A stretch of DNA of 64,000 bases. Source: Salvelinus alpinus (Eukaryota; Chordata; Actinopteri; Salmoniformes; Salmonidae). Under the pieces are notes generated by a model. That model saw only the letters and a list, made by a program, of their open reading frames with translations, was not told the origin of the DNA and made no database searches. The stretch spans positions 29,353,702-29,417,701 of the forward strand of contig NC_092090.1 of NCBI RefSeq assembly GCF_045679555.1, in the 5' to 3' direction. Positions 1-53,949 of this stretch are shown piece by piece (position 1 is the first letter of the stretch; every line of letters begins with the position of its first letter). The translations under genes were made by a program, and so were the position numbers.

Positions 1-1348
1 TGACACAAAGTAGGACGTTATTGTAATGAAAACCACAGGTTTATGAATGGGGGGGGGGGGGGGGATGTCACTATCAGTCTCACATGGTTGGGGTGGTTTG
101 GTCAGGCTGGCTCAGAGAGAGAGAGCTGGACCTCAGCCTGCCAGGACAGATTCAGACAAACAGATGGCCAAGCCAGCTCTTTGAAGCTCTGCAGAACATC
201 CATTACAGAAATCTGCAGCGCTAGGCTGAGATGTAGTGTAGAGTGGAATTAAACAGGACCTAGGGCCCCAAGAGAGAGAAAATGGATCCCAGCCCAGGGC
301 CCTGGTTCCCCCAGAGAGAATAGAACCCAGCTCAGAGTCCGCAGAGAAACACTAGATCCTAGCAGTTCCATCCCTGCAGTCAGATCTCATGAGTTCTCAC
401 TGCACCAACATTCATCATTACACACACGAGCACAGAGGTCAGCTCACACTTGCATATGTTTGGTTAAATTTAACTTTACCTGACTACAATACAAGGGGAA
501 CTATAGCTATGGGCTCAAGCGGTTCAAGGTATCTACAGTAACTCCCAGCTCACCACAGTATAATATTACTGTGAGTTACAGCAGAGCCGTAAACAGATGC
601 TTTAACTCATGAAACCACAAGAGGGCATCGGCCAAGTCTTTCATAGGAATATTACTGAAGGTTCCACAGTTCCCACAGGCAAACCAGGAAATTACATTTT
701 AAATGGTTAGATTGAAAAAAAAATTATGAAATGTATCAAATATATAAATCAAGGCTGAGCATATCAAACCCAGAGTCATATATACATGCCATATTTATTT
801 TTTGGATATAGTATATCTAACCTACCCCCGCCCGTTCACTACTCGCCTATTCTAACATATAATTCTCACATCCCTCATCCAATAAAACAGACAGCAACAG
901 TATAAAGAAATGTCTTTAAATATATTTTATAAGCATTTTAAATATAAAACATCTTATTACTTTGATCTTATTACTTTCTCATGACATTATTTAAAAAAAA
1001 GTTGAACATATTATTCATTGAATATCTACAGCTCTATTTCCTGGTTAAAGACTTATCAGACTACAGAATGGCGAAACACTTGGAATGTCAAAGCATTGGC
1101 ACATTAGTAGGGTTTCAAAATTCCAGATATCCCAGTTAGAAGATTCCCAGAATTAGGAGAAAATAAGCAGGAAATCCAGAATCCAGCAATCAGGATTTCA
1201 GGAAATGCTGGACATTTTGGGAAAGTTTCAGGAATTTTGCAACCGTACACATTAGTTAATTCTCAACAACAATAAGACAACAGTATCCTGATGCTACACG
1301 ATCACAGTAAGATGTCTGGACCATCAGGTAAGAAGCACCATCTCTAGT
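1..1348. other. SWAP70 3' flank and probable 3' UTR
   Basis: This stretch lies downstream of the SWAP70 stop codon and holds no exon I can support. It starts with a 16-base G run at 49-64, a slippage-prone tract. The rest is ordinary AT-rich sequence with no repeat I recognise. The part next to 1349 is presumably SWAP70 3' UTR; where the transcript ends is not visible except for one candidate poly(A) hexamer, listed separately. Confidence 0.5.
794..799 (-). terminator. Candidate poly(A) signal of SWAP70
   Basis: The minus strand reads AATAAA here, about 550 bases downstream of the SWAP70 stop. It is the clearest canonical hexamer I saw in the 3' flank. Hexamers also occur by chance in AT-rich DNA, so 3'-end reads are needed to confirm it. 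Confidence 0.3.
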
Positions 1349-29935
<28,587 letters not shown>

Positions 29936-29949
29936 GTTCGTAGCCCCTG

Positions 29950-30015
29950 GTGCGCTCGATGTCAAAGTAAAACTGCAATTTTTTCAGACACTGATATATA
30001 CAGTCACGTGATCGA
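29950..30015 (-). promoter_or_regulatory. SWAP70 core promoter candidate: E-box then TATA-like box
   Basis: On the minus strand, CACGTG (30005-30010) is followed by TATATA (about 29993-29999), then the ATG at 29935. The spacing fits initiation around 29960-29970. CACGTG is a site for USF/MYC/TFE-type factors. Motifs are visible; function is inferred. Confidence 0.45.
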
Positions 30016-30889
30016 GTGTCGCAGCAGGAAAATGAGACTGCATCACCCGCTATCTGGTGTATGGTAGATAGCCAGATAGCGCATAGTTGTCAAACGCGTT
30101 GCGCTTTCATTAGTATTCAATTGTGAAGAGTAAACGGTTAATAGACCACAAACAGCTTCATAAAAACATGTCCCAACAATAAACAAACCTATGTTGCATA
30201 GTGGTACAGACGATCAACTTTACAATAAACTACATTATAAAAGTTTGTATAACCTGAAAGACCACCATCTCTCATTTACCTGTTTTCATTAGATAACTAG
30301 TCCATCACACAGACTATCCATGTGTAGTCCCAGTTTTTTGTTATTTTAGAGCAACATTCATCAACAAACATTTGACAGTTCCAAGGTATCCATATTATCG
30401 GGAGTGAATCTATTGAACTTGGAACAAGTAACATGAAACCAATAGCTGTCAAAATTATCTACATGCATAATATACATCATAGTAAAACATGAGAAAATGT
30501 AAATGAGTCAATAATGCTACAGTTCTGATGAGTTTGAACAGAAGAAAATACTGACTTTACTAAAACAATTGATCAGCGGCTCCGTGCATCACATATAAAA
30601 TAAATGACACCGGGGCTTGACAGAATGATCTACTTTGACCAACTGCATCACACACACAATTGGATGACCCATCATGAAAAATGTACATTAGTAAAACATC
30701 TTAAACAGTGTACACAACTCAATACAAAATGAACTTCAGATAGGAAATGTATTGCAGATGCAACACATTGAAATTCCATGTTTTACAGAAGAGACTGATT
30801 ACTGATATTCTAAACATGTGAATGGAACTAACAAATTCACTGAACTCCACTAAAGTTCAAGACAAACCAACATATATAGCAGCAGTATG

Positions 30890-31050
30890 CATTTTTACAT
30901 TTAGCAGACGCTCTTAACCAGAGCGACTTACAGTAAGTAGTGAGTGCATACATTTTCATACTTTATCGTACTGGTCACCCGTGGGAATCGAACCCACAAC
31001 CCTGGCATTGCAAGCGCCATGCACTACCAAATGAGCCAAACAGTTTGCAT
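30890..31050 (-). repeat. tRNA-derived SINE (CATTTAGCAGACGCTCTTA type)
   Basis: The plus strand reads the core CATTTAGCAGACGCTCTTAA and then GGGAATCGAACCCACAACCC, the complement of a tRNA-like B box. So this is a reverse-orientation SINE from a family widespread in teleosts. It lies between SWAP70 and WEE1. It resembles a tRNA gene at one end only. Confidence 0.8.
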
Positions 31051-31609
31051 AAGGCAAGTTCAAAGTGCTCATTGAATCATTCCTAGTCAATGATCCAGTT
31101 CCACTACCTGAAATCAGGTATAATAGACTGTAAAGTGCAAATTTGTATCACACCATCCCAAACCCTCACACTGGCAACAGAATGTTCTAGCATGCTCCCA
31201 CATTCCATTACAAACAAAAATCAGCTATGTTATTTAATACCAATTGACAGAACATGCCATGCTTGGGAAGATAACAACCCTTTCACTCTTTAGAATCAAA
31301 TAAATTTGGTCCATTGTTTTACTAACCCTTTCCAAGTACCAAACAGTAAGAACTATAATAGTCGGTTTGTACACTCTGAAGCCCATCTCTCCATGTCTGC
31401 CTAGGGAGGCCTTCCCAGTTCACTGTCGAGTGCAACCAGGGTTGTTTTCATTTGCGCACAAGGTAGCAAGAAATTTTGTAACAGAAAACAAGCATTTCTA
31501 ATTGGACAATTTCATGTAGTCCCTCTGTTTTGGCCTGGTTTTTCCCCCCATGTCGTGCCTAGTGAATATGACCCAGTCTGATACCCATTTGGGTTGGCAG
31601 TTGGCCCGC

Positions 31610-34600
31610 TCAGTAGATGGTCAGGCTGACTGAGCGGTTCATCTTCTTGCCGATGAGCCTGGAGCTCCTGCTGGACCGAAGGGTGGAGCGTGTCAGGACC
31701 CTATCAGAGATCAGAACCTTCTCCTCTGCAGCTACTTTGGCCTGCTGGGCCTTTTTCAGCTCCCTGCACGAGGACAAGCACATTGGCTTCTCTAACATTC
31801 ATAAATACCAAGAAAATAGTAATTACATCTGAAATGGATTCCTGAATCATTAAAGAATAGGTAGCATAATGTAATTTTTCACAAAATGAACACTATGTTG
31901 TAGTATTCTCCCTAACATTCATACTTACAATATGATAAGTGAAAAAAGAATGAAAGCCTTGAGCCATGACATATGAAGAGGGTACGTACTTCTGCAGTAG
32001 CGCATTTTTGAACTTCTCTGCGTTGAGTTCCACACGGAGCTGGTCAGCGCTCATGCGGGAGGCAGTGAGGAGGACGGGGTGCTTGGTGAGGGAAGAGGCA
32101 GACGGCCTACTGGCAGGGTCAGGGTGGATAATTAACTGCAGCACACAGAATTCATTAATACCACTAATTAAACATTATTACTACTGCCAGTCCTGCACAC
32201 AAACCACCATTACATAATGAAGCACCGCATCCAACATGGCACCATAAACCCTTTATAGTGCACTACTTTTGACCAGGTCCCATAGGGCTCAGGTCAAATA
32301 TGCGCACTATGTAGGGAAAGTGTACCATTTGGAAAGCACACCTGGTCATTTCTAGTCATACCTTCAGTAAACTTGGGAATTCCTGTGAAAGCACTTGAGG
32401 TATCGCAGGTAGTTTTCCTTGTCTGTCATGCCACTTGTCACCATTAGTTGGGAGTGGTTCAGCTCCTGAGGCACTGACCACAGTCAGTGCTAGGGCAAAA
32501 ATATCTGCCCTGGTGAGGTTTCTGTAGTCCTGAAAAACACATTGGTCCAATACATGATTTTGGATCATTTAACAAATGAGGTGGGTTGGGGGGAGGAGTT
32601 ATCCAATTACCTCTTGTAAGACTTCATTGACCAGGTACCTGCTGTCCCCTTCTTCAACTTGAGGATTGTCCATTCTGGTCACATGGCCAAGATCACCTGG
32701 GGGAAAAATACAAAAACAGAATCCAGCTGCCTGGTCAACAAGTACACTCAATTATGAGCTTGTTCCATTTGCATGATATATATATATATTTTTTTAAATA
32801 GTACCTATTTTGTAAACAACATTTCTATTTGGTCCTTCCTCATCGTCAAATTCATCGACACACACCACAGTCTTCCGGGATAAGAAGATGTTGCCTGAGA
32901 AAAGTAAAGCACGGCAAGCGTTAAATCATAAATATTCTAAATGATTTCAATGGCGTAGCTGTATCCAAAACTCTGCAGCTACTTACTTGGCTTGATGTCC
33001 ATGTGAACCAAAGAGGTGGAGTGAATGTACTTCAGTCCACGGGCCACCTGAAGGAGAAGGTCCTTGAGGTCCAGCTCAGAGAAGAAGCGCATGGTTCTGT
33101 AGTTCTCTGTGACCACGTCTGCCAGTGTGCCGCCGTTACAGTACTCATTCTGTATGAGCATGTGGTCGTCCTCTGACCAAGCAGAGTAGTACCTCACCAC
33201 ATGGGGGTGCTGTCCCAAGACCGCGTGGGCATACACCTCCCGGAGTGCATTCTGTCTGCGGAAAACAGAACACAAGATTAGCACAAAAATGGCATGGCAT
33301 TAAGTTCAATGAGTCATTTAAATTTACACTTGGATTGTCAGCTTTTCAAAATCCATGGGATTCTCTTACTCGTCTACAGATCCAGCGAGGGGCTTCTTTG
33401 AGCGTTTGATGGCATAGATGCAGCCATCGAGTCTTTTCACACATTTGAAGACAGGGCCAAACTCCCCAGATCCTATCTTCTCCAGCTCATGAAACTCTGT
33501 GGCATATCTTGATATCATGTTGCTATCCAGAAGAGTCATTCTCTGCAAGAAAAGGACAGAGTTGCTTAGACACTTATCTAAAGTACAATTTCAGTTTGTG
33601 TGTGTGTGGGGGGTGGTGGGGTAATAAAAGTATAATTGTGATTACAAAAATATACCTTTGATAGTGGAATGATGTCCTCTTCACACTCTGCATCACTGGC
33701 TTCCATGTCCTCTCCACATGAGCTTTAGAGATAAAGGAAAGTATACAAAATGTGTTATATATCATTCCAACCACTGGAGGGCAGACAATCCCTACAAGTG
33801 TACATTGTGAGTGTAACCATGTGGCTTTGGGTTGCTGCCAACAAGCATGCAATAGTCAACAGATTAATTGCACACTAGATCTAGAAGCATGTCTGAATCT
33901 ATTGTCAACTAAGAATAGGCCATGCTCCATTTACACCGACAGAAATACGAATCTCCCCATTCTAAGATGCTTCTTTTTTTTTGTATAACAGTAACTTGAG
34001 TTGTGGCACGGTAGTAAAATGTGATCTACTTTACAACACTAACTGCAATTACTTTTGAGTTTTATAAAATGGTTCTGACAAACAAGAGTTCCACAACTAC
34101 CTTAGGATAGGGGAGAGTATAAAGAGGAAATGGAGTTTGTTTTAGGTCAGTAGAAACTGAAGTCCCAGTCCCACAAAATCCCAATGTAACACCGGGTAAA
34201 TAATGACATCAGTACAATGTGCTTCTCTTACTCATTCCTGTGTGATCTCTTTCTGTTGTTCCTTTGTAACATTGCTGTCTGGATCAGTAATGAGTCAGGG
34301 GTGAATGGATTGATGTTGATCATCGGTGCCTGTCTACTCCTGCTGTCTGTGTGTGGTCTTCCTGTTGAGTCCCCATTCATGTAGACACCTACTCCTACCC
34401 GGCAGACTGTGGATCCTGTGGTCACCGCCCTGGCTCTGGACAACAAACTCTGAAAGAGAAAACAAAACATTGCATTAGATAAGAATAACGTGTATGGTTG
34501 ATCAATGATTCAGGGAAAACTATGCCATTGCCTGTAACAAATGTTAAAATAATCAAACTATTCTTCAGTCTTCTCAAGTTCAAACATGTTGGAAGACAGA

Positions 34601-35186
34601 AATAGTCATCTTGCACAGTGGCTGGTTATCTCTGGCTGAAAACTTTAAGTTAATTTGATCTTACATTGTGGATCTGATAAAATAATTTGAGAACAATAAC
34701 TTGTTACTGTAGTTAACCCACCTTAGGTGTGTGGGGGACATCAAATAGTCGGAGTTTTCTGAAGGTTTTATGGGGCGGTGTGTCGGGACAATCGGGAATG
34801 GGAGAGCTTCCATCCTCCTGATTGTCGGAAAACTCCAGGGACGAGCTGTTGTAGAAGGGCCGGGACCCTTTTCTCGGAGAAGGGGACCCCCTCATCAAGT
34901 CAGTCCCTGGTGATTTTAGGGGGAAAAGACATCCAAATCCATCACCCCAATGTTCAACGCGATCCTCCGCGGTAGATGTCTTCATGGTGCCGTTACAGAC
35001 GTATTGATTTAAATTGGAGTTGTGTCTCAGCGATTGCACTGGGGAGTCCATTTCGGCAAGACTCGACTCGGCTCCAATGCTGTTGTTGCCATCGTCCTCT
35101 CCGTCACTCTGGTTGAAGTCCAGTCTTTGTCGAATAGGTCCCATCTTCCGGGACGTACCGACGAACAGTCGGCAACTGAAACTCAT
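31610..35186 (-). CDS. wee1: Wee1 kinase, 10 coding exons, complete
   Basis: WEE1 is a nuclear kinase that phosphorylates CDK1 on Tyr15 and holds cells before mitosis. Coding exons in transcript order: 34722-35186, 34232-34449, 33656-33722, 33370-33542, 32987-33255, 32805-32894, 32611-32696, 32362-32529, 31990-32135, 31610-31763. They join in frame to 611 aa; human has 646. The N-terminal regulatory part (1-250) includes [20 protein letters not shown] and [11 protein letters not shown]. The kinase domain begins about 265: glycine loop GSGEFG (274-279), ATP lysine K296 in AIKRSKK, catalytic HMDIKPSN (D394), and DLGH (D429) where most kinases have DFG, as WEE1 family members do. The C-terminus ends [12 protein letters not shown], as in human. 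The ATG at 35186 is preceded in frame only by GTG. The shorter N-terminus lacks the long Glu run of human WEE1. Confidence 0.97.
32235..32338. repeat. Fold-back repeat of the TAGTGCACTACTTTTGACC family
   Basis: Contains ATAGTGCACTACTTTTGACC followed by an inverted partner around 32310, making a short palindromic unit. It lies in WEE1 intron 8. Confidence 0.65.
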
Positions 35187-35639
35187 CACTTCCCAGAAGC
35201 AGTAACGTTGGCTATAGCGTAAAAGTGGCTAGCTAACTAAACACCGCTAGCCAAATCTTTTTCAAATTATCCCGAGTAGCTTGACATCCGTGTGCCCATG
35301 GCACTACAATCTTGAGTCCATTTGTAATCCAAAATGTAATCCAAATGGCTAAATAAATTAGCTAACGTTCGCTCACTAGCCTTGCAAATACGTTAAAGAG
35401 GTTAGCTAGCTACAGTAGCACGGTAACCCGTTAGCTTCGTTCCATGAGGAGCAGAACAGCTACTGGCAAACGAACGATATATTATGCTGAGCGCTTATTT
35501 TCTACAAAAAACTATAATTCATTTAGTACTTGTGTCTAGCTGTCAAAATACTCCAGTCTACTGTTTGTTTAACTGAAATATTGTCACAGCTTGTCCTGCT
35601 CCGCTTCCCGCGACCGTTGGCAGAATTATTCCAACCTAA

Positions 35640-35765
35640 ATTTCTTCCACTCTTCAGCCAATGAGAACACATTCCTGAATTTTGAAACCTGGGGTTACTT
35701 CCTTCGACGCAAAGTTTTACGTCACTAAATGGATATTTGACAGACGTCACTTTGGCGCGAATTGA
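35640..35765 (-). promoter_or_regulatory. WEE1 promoter candidate: CCAAT, CRE-like and E2F-like sites
   Basis: Upstream of the WEE1 ATG (35186) lie a CCAAT word (35658-35662, plus strand), TTACGTCAC (35717-35725), and GACGTCAC (35743-35750) directly followed by TTTGGCGCGA (35751-35760), a good E2F-type match. CRE plus E2F suits a cell-cycle gene. The initiation point is not visible, so distance to the start is uncertain. Motifs are seen; regulation is inferred. Confidence 0.5.
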
Positions 35766-35847
35766 ATCCTTGGATCTTTTTTTTTAACCTTTGAGGCTTT
35801 TAATTAATTTGTCCGCATCATTAGTCCTCATTGTACTGTACTGTAAT

Positions 35848-38620
35848 TTTTTATTTCACCAGGTAAGCTAGTTGAGAACAAGTTCTCATTTACAACTACG
35901 ACCTGGCCAAGATAAAGCAAATCAGTGCGACACAAACAACAACACAGAGTTCCACATGGAATAAACAAGCATACAGTCAATAACACAATAGAAAAAAAGT
36001 CTATATACAGTGTGTGCAAATGGCGTGAGAGGGTAGGCAATAAATAGGCCATAGTAGCGAAGTAATTACAATTTAGCAGATTAACACTGGAGTGATAGAT
36101 GATGATGTGCAAGTAGAGATACTGGTGTGCAAAGAGCAGAAAAGTAAATAAAAACAATATGGGGATGAGGTAGGTAGATTGTGTGGGCTATTTACAGATG
36201 GACTATGTACAGCTGCAGCGATCGGTTAGCTGCTCAGATAGCGGATGTTTAAAGTTAGTGAGGGAAATATAAGTCTTCAGCTTCAGCGATTTTTGCAGTT
36301 CATTCCAGTCCCTGGCAGCAGAGAACTGGAAGGAAAGGTGGCCAAAAGGAGGTGTTGGCTTTGGGAATGACCAGTGAGATATACCTGCTGGAGCGCGTGC
36401 TACGGGTGGGTGTTGTTATCGTGACCAGTGAGCTGAGGCGGAGCTTTACCTAGCAAAGACTTATAGATGATCTGGAGCCAGTGGGTCTGGCGACAAATAT
36501 GTAGCGGGGGCCAGCCGACTAGAGCATACAGGTCGTAGTGGTGGGTGGTATAAGGGGCTTTGGTAACAAAACGCATGGCACTGTGATAGACTGCATCCAA
36601 TTTTCTGAGTAGAGTATTGGAAGCTATTTTGTAGATGACATCGCCGAGGTCGAGGATAGGTAGGATAGTCAGTTTTACTAGGGTAAGTTTGGCGGCGTGA
36701 GGGAAGGAGGCTTTGTTGCGAAATAGAAAGACGATTCTAGATTTGATTTTGGATTGGAGATGCTTAATGTGAGTCTGGAAGGAGAGTATACAGTCTAGCC
36801 AGACACCTAGGTATTTGTAGTTGTCCACATATTCTAGGTCAGAACCGTCCAGAGTAGTGATGCTAGTCGGCAGGCGGGTGCGGGCAGCGAACGGTTGAAA
36901 AGCATGCATTTGGTTTTACTAGCGTTTAAGAGCAGTTGGAGGTCACGGGAGGAGTGTTGTATGGCATTGAAGCTCGTTTGGAGGTTAGTTGTCCAAAGAA
37001 CAACTAACCTCCAAAGTGTCCAAAGAAAGGCCAGATGTATACAAAATGTTGTCGTCTGCGTAGAGGTGGATCAGGGAATCACCCGCAGCAAGAGCGACAT
37101 CGTTGATATATACAGAGAAAAGAGTCGGCCCGAGAATTGAACCCTGTGGTTCCCCCATAGAGACTGCCAGAGGTCCGGACAACAGGCCCTCCGATTTGAC
37201 ACACTTAACTTTGTCTGCGAAGTAGTTGGTGAACAAGGCGAGGCAGACATTTGAGATACCAAGGCTATTGAGTCTGCTGATAAAAATACAGTGATTGACA
37301 GAGTCGAATGCCTTGGCCAGGTCGATGAAGATGGCTGCACAGTACTATCTTTTATCGATGGCGGTTATGATATCATTTAGTACCTTGAGCGTGGCTGAGG
37401 TGCACCGATGACCAGCTCAGAAACCAGATGGCACAGCGGAGAAGGTACGGTGGGATTCGAAATGGTTAGTGATCTGTTTATTAACTTGGCTTTCGAAGAC
37501 TTTAGAAAGGCAGGGAAGGATGGATATAGGTCTATAACAGTTTGGGTCTAGAGTGTCTCCCCCTTTGAAGAGGGAGATGACCGCGGCAGCTTTCCAATCT
37601 TTGGGGATCTCGGACGATACGAAAGAGAGGTTGAACAGACTGGTAATAGGAGTTGCAACAATGGCGGTGGATCATTTTAGAAAGAGAGGGTCCAGATTGT
37701 CTAGCCCAGCTGATTTGTACGGGTCCAGGTTTTGCAGCACTTTCAGAACATCTGCTATCTGGATTTCGTTGAAGGAGAAGCTGGGGAGGCTCTGGGGGTG
37801 CGGAGTAGCTGTGGGGGGTGCGGAGCTGTTGGCCGGGGTTGGGGTAGCCAGGAGGAAAGCATGGCCAGCCGTACAGAAATGCTTATTGAAATGTTCAATT
37901 ATCGTAGATTTATCGGTGGTGACCGTGTTACCTAGCCTCAGTGCAATGGGCAGCTGGGAGGAGGTGCTCTTATTCTCCAAGGACTTTACAGTGTCCCACA
38001 ACTTTTTGGAGTTAGCTACAGGTTGCAAATTTCTGTTTGAAAAAGCTAGCCTTTGCTTTCCTGACTGACTGCGTCTATTAGTTCCTGACTGACTGCGTGT
38101 ATTAGTTCCTGACTTCCCTGAACAGTTGCATATCGCAGGGACTATTCGATGCTATTGCAGTCCGCCACAGGATGTTTTTGTGCTGGTCAAGAGCAGTCAG
38201 GTCTGGAGTGAACCAAGGGCTATATCTGTTCTTAGTTCTACATTTTTTGAAAGGGGCATGCTTATTTAAGATGGTGAGGAAATTACTTTAAAAAAACGAC
38301 CAGACATTCTCGACTGACGGGATGAGGTCAATATCCTTCCTAGATACCTGAGCCAGGTTGATTAGAAAGGCCTGCTTGCAGAAGTGTTTTAGGGAGCGTT
38401 TGACAGTTATGAGGGGTGGTCGTTTGACCGCGGACCCATAGCGGATGCAGGCAATGAGGCAGTGATCGCTGAGATCCTGATTGAAAACAGCAGAGGTGTA
38501 TTTGTAGGGCAAGTTGGTCAGGATAATATCTATGAGGGTGCCCATGTTTATGGATTTAGGGTTGTACCTGGTGGGTTCCTTGATCATTTGTGTGAGATTG
38601 AGGGAATTTTAGCTTAATTC
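35848..38620 (-). mobile_element. LINE (L2/Rex1-like, APE endonuclease plus RT), degraded
   Basis: Minus-strand pieces in order: an endonuclease tail with DHCLIACI (about 38460), a linker with SAGLDNLDPLFLK (about 37690), reverse transcriptase with GEPQGSILGPTLFSVYIND (about 37100-37160) and LYADDNILY (about 37050), then thumb and C-terminal parts with YVDNYKYLGVWLD (about 36810). The catalytic YADD is kept but several frameshifts split the frame. The 3' end is near 35848. It lies between WEE1 and ZNF143. The clade is judged by motif style only. Confidence 0.85.
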
Positions 38621-38639
38621 ATTGCACTTGATCATATCA

Positions 38640-39350
38640 AATCAAAGTTTAGTCACGTGCGCTGAATACAACAGGTTCCCAGTCGCCTTCTCCGGGTCCT
38701 GACCAGGCATCCAGCTCTTTGTCCTCTGTACCTGCGTCGCTTCCTCTTGCAAATAACGGAGATGTCGGTCATTCACCTTACAGTGAAATGCTTACTTACA
38801 GGCTCTAACCAATAGTGCAAAAAAGCTATTAGGTGAACAATAGGTAGGTAAAGAAAGAAAGAAAACAGTAAAAAGACAGGCTATATACAGTAGCGAGGCT
38901 ACATACAGACACTGGTTAGTCAGGCTGATTGAGGTAGTGTGTACATGTAGATATGGTTAAAGTGACTATGCATATATGATGAACAGAGAGTAGCAGTAGC
39001 GTAAAAGAGGGGTTGGTGGGTGGTCGGACACAATACAGATAGCCCGGTTAGCCAATGTGCGGGAGCACTGGTTGGTCGGCCCAATTGAGGTAGTATGTAC
39101 ATGAATGTATAGTTAAAGTGACTATGCATATATGATAAACAGAGAGTAGCAGCAGCGTAAAAAGAGGGTTTGGGGGGGGGCGAGAGAACAGTCTATGACT
39201 GGGGTGGCTGGGGTCTTCCACTGACACCGCCTGGTGTAGAGGTCCTGGATGGCATGCAGCTTAGCTCCAGTGATGTCCTGGGCCGTATGCCGAGCAATTG
39301 CCGTACGCCGAGCAACAGGCCAAGCAATTGCCGTACCAGGCAGTGATGCA
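38640..39350 (-). repeat. Second LINE-related repeat inserted in or joined to the first
   Basis: The unit opens with CAAATCAAAGTTTAGTCACG, a common salmonid repeat end. It carries two similar blocks ending AAGTGACTATGCATATATGA (about 38959-38980 and 39115-39136). A 95-base block (38676-38770) inside it is a copy of 39559-39653. No coding frame is convincing here. Confidence 0.65.
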
Positions 39351-39890
39351 ATTTCTATGTTGATAGAAATGTTATCTTGCCGGTGCAGCGTATATCTCGC
39401 TAGCTGAATATACATGTCGTCATTCAGCCACGATTCCGTGAGACATAGGATATTACAGTTTTTGATGTCCCGTTGGTAGGATATTCGTGATCGTACCTCA
39501 TCTAATTTATTGTCCAATGATTCCACGTTGGCGAGTAGTATTGACGGTAACGGCAGCTTTCCCAGTCGCCTTCTCCGGGTCCTGACCAGGCATCCGGCTC
39601 TTTGTCCTCTGTACCTGCGTCGCTTCCTCTTGCAAATAACGGAGATGTCGGTCCTGTGGGGTGTTTGGAGAATGTCTTGTGCGTCGTCTTTGTTGTAGAA
39701 AAAATCTTTGTCTAATCCGAGGTGAGTGATCGCGGTCCTGATATCCAGAAGCTCTTTTTTGCTGTAAGATACAGTTGCAGAAACATGATGTACAAAATAA
39801 GTTACAAATAACTTTTAAAAAAAACACATAATAGCATAATTGGTTGGGCACCCGTAAAACTGCTGCCATTTCTTCCGGCGCCATTTTATA
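39351..39890 (-). mobile_element. LINE 5' region: start of the endonuclease frame
   Basis: On the minus strand the sequence starts MAPEEMAAVLRVPNQL (39884) and later reads NILCLTESWLNDDMY (about 39420), the first motif of an APE-type endonuclease. It is probably the 5' side of a LINE whose remainder lies to the left. The frame breaks after the first motif. Confidence 0.65.
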
Positions 39891-40228
39891 ACCTCAGCTA
39901 ATCTTATAGCATTCACAATAGACATTGATCATTTCTGAAATTGCTTCTTGGTATATCATTCAATTATTTACACAAAAAGCCAATATGCCCAAAAATCTTA
40001 AATTGATAAGAATTGTCTAACTGCTCATATAGTAGTATGAGTTGACGTAAAGATGTGGTAGACATTTTAAGCACTTGCTATAAACAAATACCATACTGGG
40101 TCTTACACATACAAATAAATTCAATACTTAACAATATCCTGTTTCAATAGTAATCAAGTAGATTTCAGATGATAAATCTACAACATTATCACAAAAACAA
40201 TTAGTGCAAATATATAGAATTGTACTGC

Positions 40229-40234
40229 TTTATT
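40229..40234 (-). terminator. Candidate poly(A) signal of ZNF143
   Basis: AATAAA on the minus strand, about 385 bases after the ZNF143 stop (40617-40619). The stretch between is AT-rich and free of repeats, as expected of a 3' UTR. Confidence 0.45.
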
Positions 40235-40616
40235 TAACAACCAATGTGTATCCATTATTTGTACATATTCAAAGTTAAAATATATGCTGGATTCAAAACA
40301 TTGGCTATTTACTGTATATACACAGAATACAATATTCACACATGGAAAAATGGTACCAAAAGTCCAAAAACACATTACATTTCTTAATCTCATTCATGCA
40401 GCAACACACATCTTACTCGAGAAAGTAATGGATGTTTCAGCATTACAGACTCTTTGTGCAGCCATATCAAAATGTCTATTTACAAATCTTAATAAAGAAT
40501 TCCATGTTTGATTTAAGAACAATACCCTTAAGTCAGAAAACTGTAGAATTTGTATAGAACAGTTGTTCTCATCAAATATTTCAATAGAAGTCATAGTACT
40601 GAAAGGCTTATCTTAT

Positions 40617-53132
<12,516 letters not shown>

Positions 53133-53949
53133 TGTTGCTCTGTCCAGACGAACACACACACACATTATATTCACTGTATGTGGCGCTGCAGTCAGTCACT
53201 TTCCATACAACTATTGTAGTCTGATGCACAATGGAAATTTATGGATGCGACTAGACCCACTTTATACAATTAGGTAGCAGTGTCTGTTGCATTACTAGAT
53301 CTGATATGTACACTAATAAAAAACAAACTTCCAGCTGACATGTTGTACAACAGCATAGATTCAAACAGTTCATGTTGTTGCCAAGTTGGATGGAACTTGA
53401 TAGTAAAGTCAACAGTGCAGCTTCAGCTAGCTATGTCAGACAACGTTACCGTATCAAATATGAATGTGATTGTATGGGATATTTGTTACCTATACCTAGG
53501 TAGCTATAGGTAACGAACTAAATCTGACAGAAACGTTAGCTGAGAACAGTTTTTTTTTTTAACGATTAACGTTAACTAACCGACACTGTGATCATTTCAC
53601 TAACGTTAGCTAAGTTAGCTAGCTAGTTTGTCATTCATGTATCTACTAGCTAACAATGTGGAGAAAATTTAAGTTATTTAGCTAAAGAAACAGTCAATGG
53701 GGAAATCGAGTTTATAAATTAGCCTCTTAAACGAACTGCTAACGTTAACTAGTTAGTGTGAAGAGCGCGGACAAATAATTTGTTAGTGCTAATTAGCATG
53801 TGGGCTAGCGAATAATACATGTTTTTAGACAATACATGATTTAAACTATGGTTTAATTGAGTATATTTATCATAGCAAACGCCGAGGACAGCTATCCCCT
53901 TCCGTCTCCCAAACTGGATATGGCTGTTGAAAGGCACACTGGGTAAAAC

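Noticed and set aside
30890-31050. Possible tRNA gene
   Set aside because: Only the promoter-like head is tRNA-like and the rest is a SINE core. No full cloverleaf is evident. The same applies to the SINEs at 7191, 24334 and 45808.
37553-38068. 171-codon plus-strand frame
   Set aside because: It is antisense to LINE coding sequence on the minus strand, which carries the recognisable endonuclease and RT motifs.
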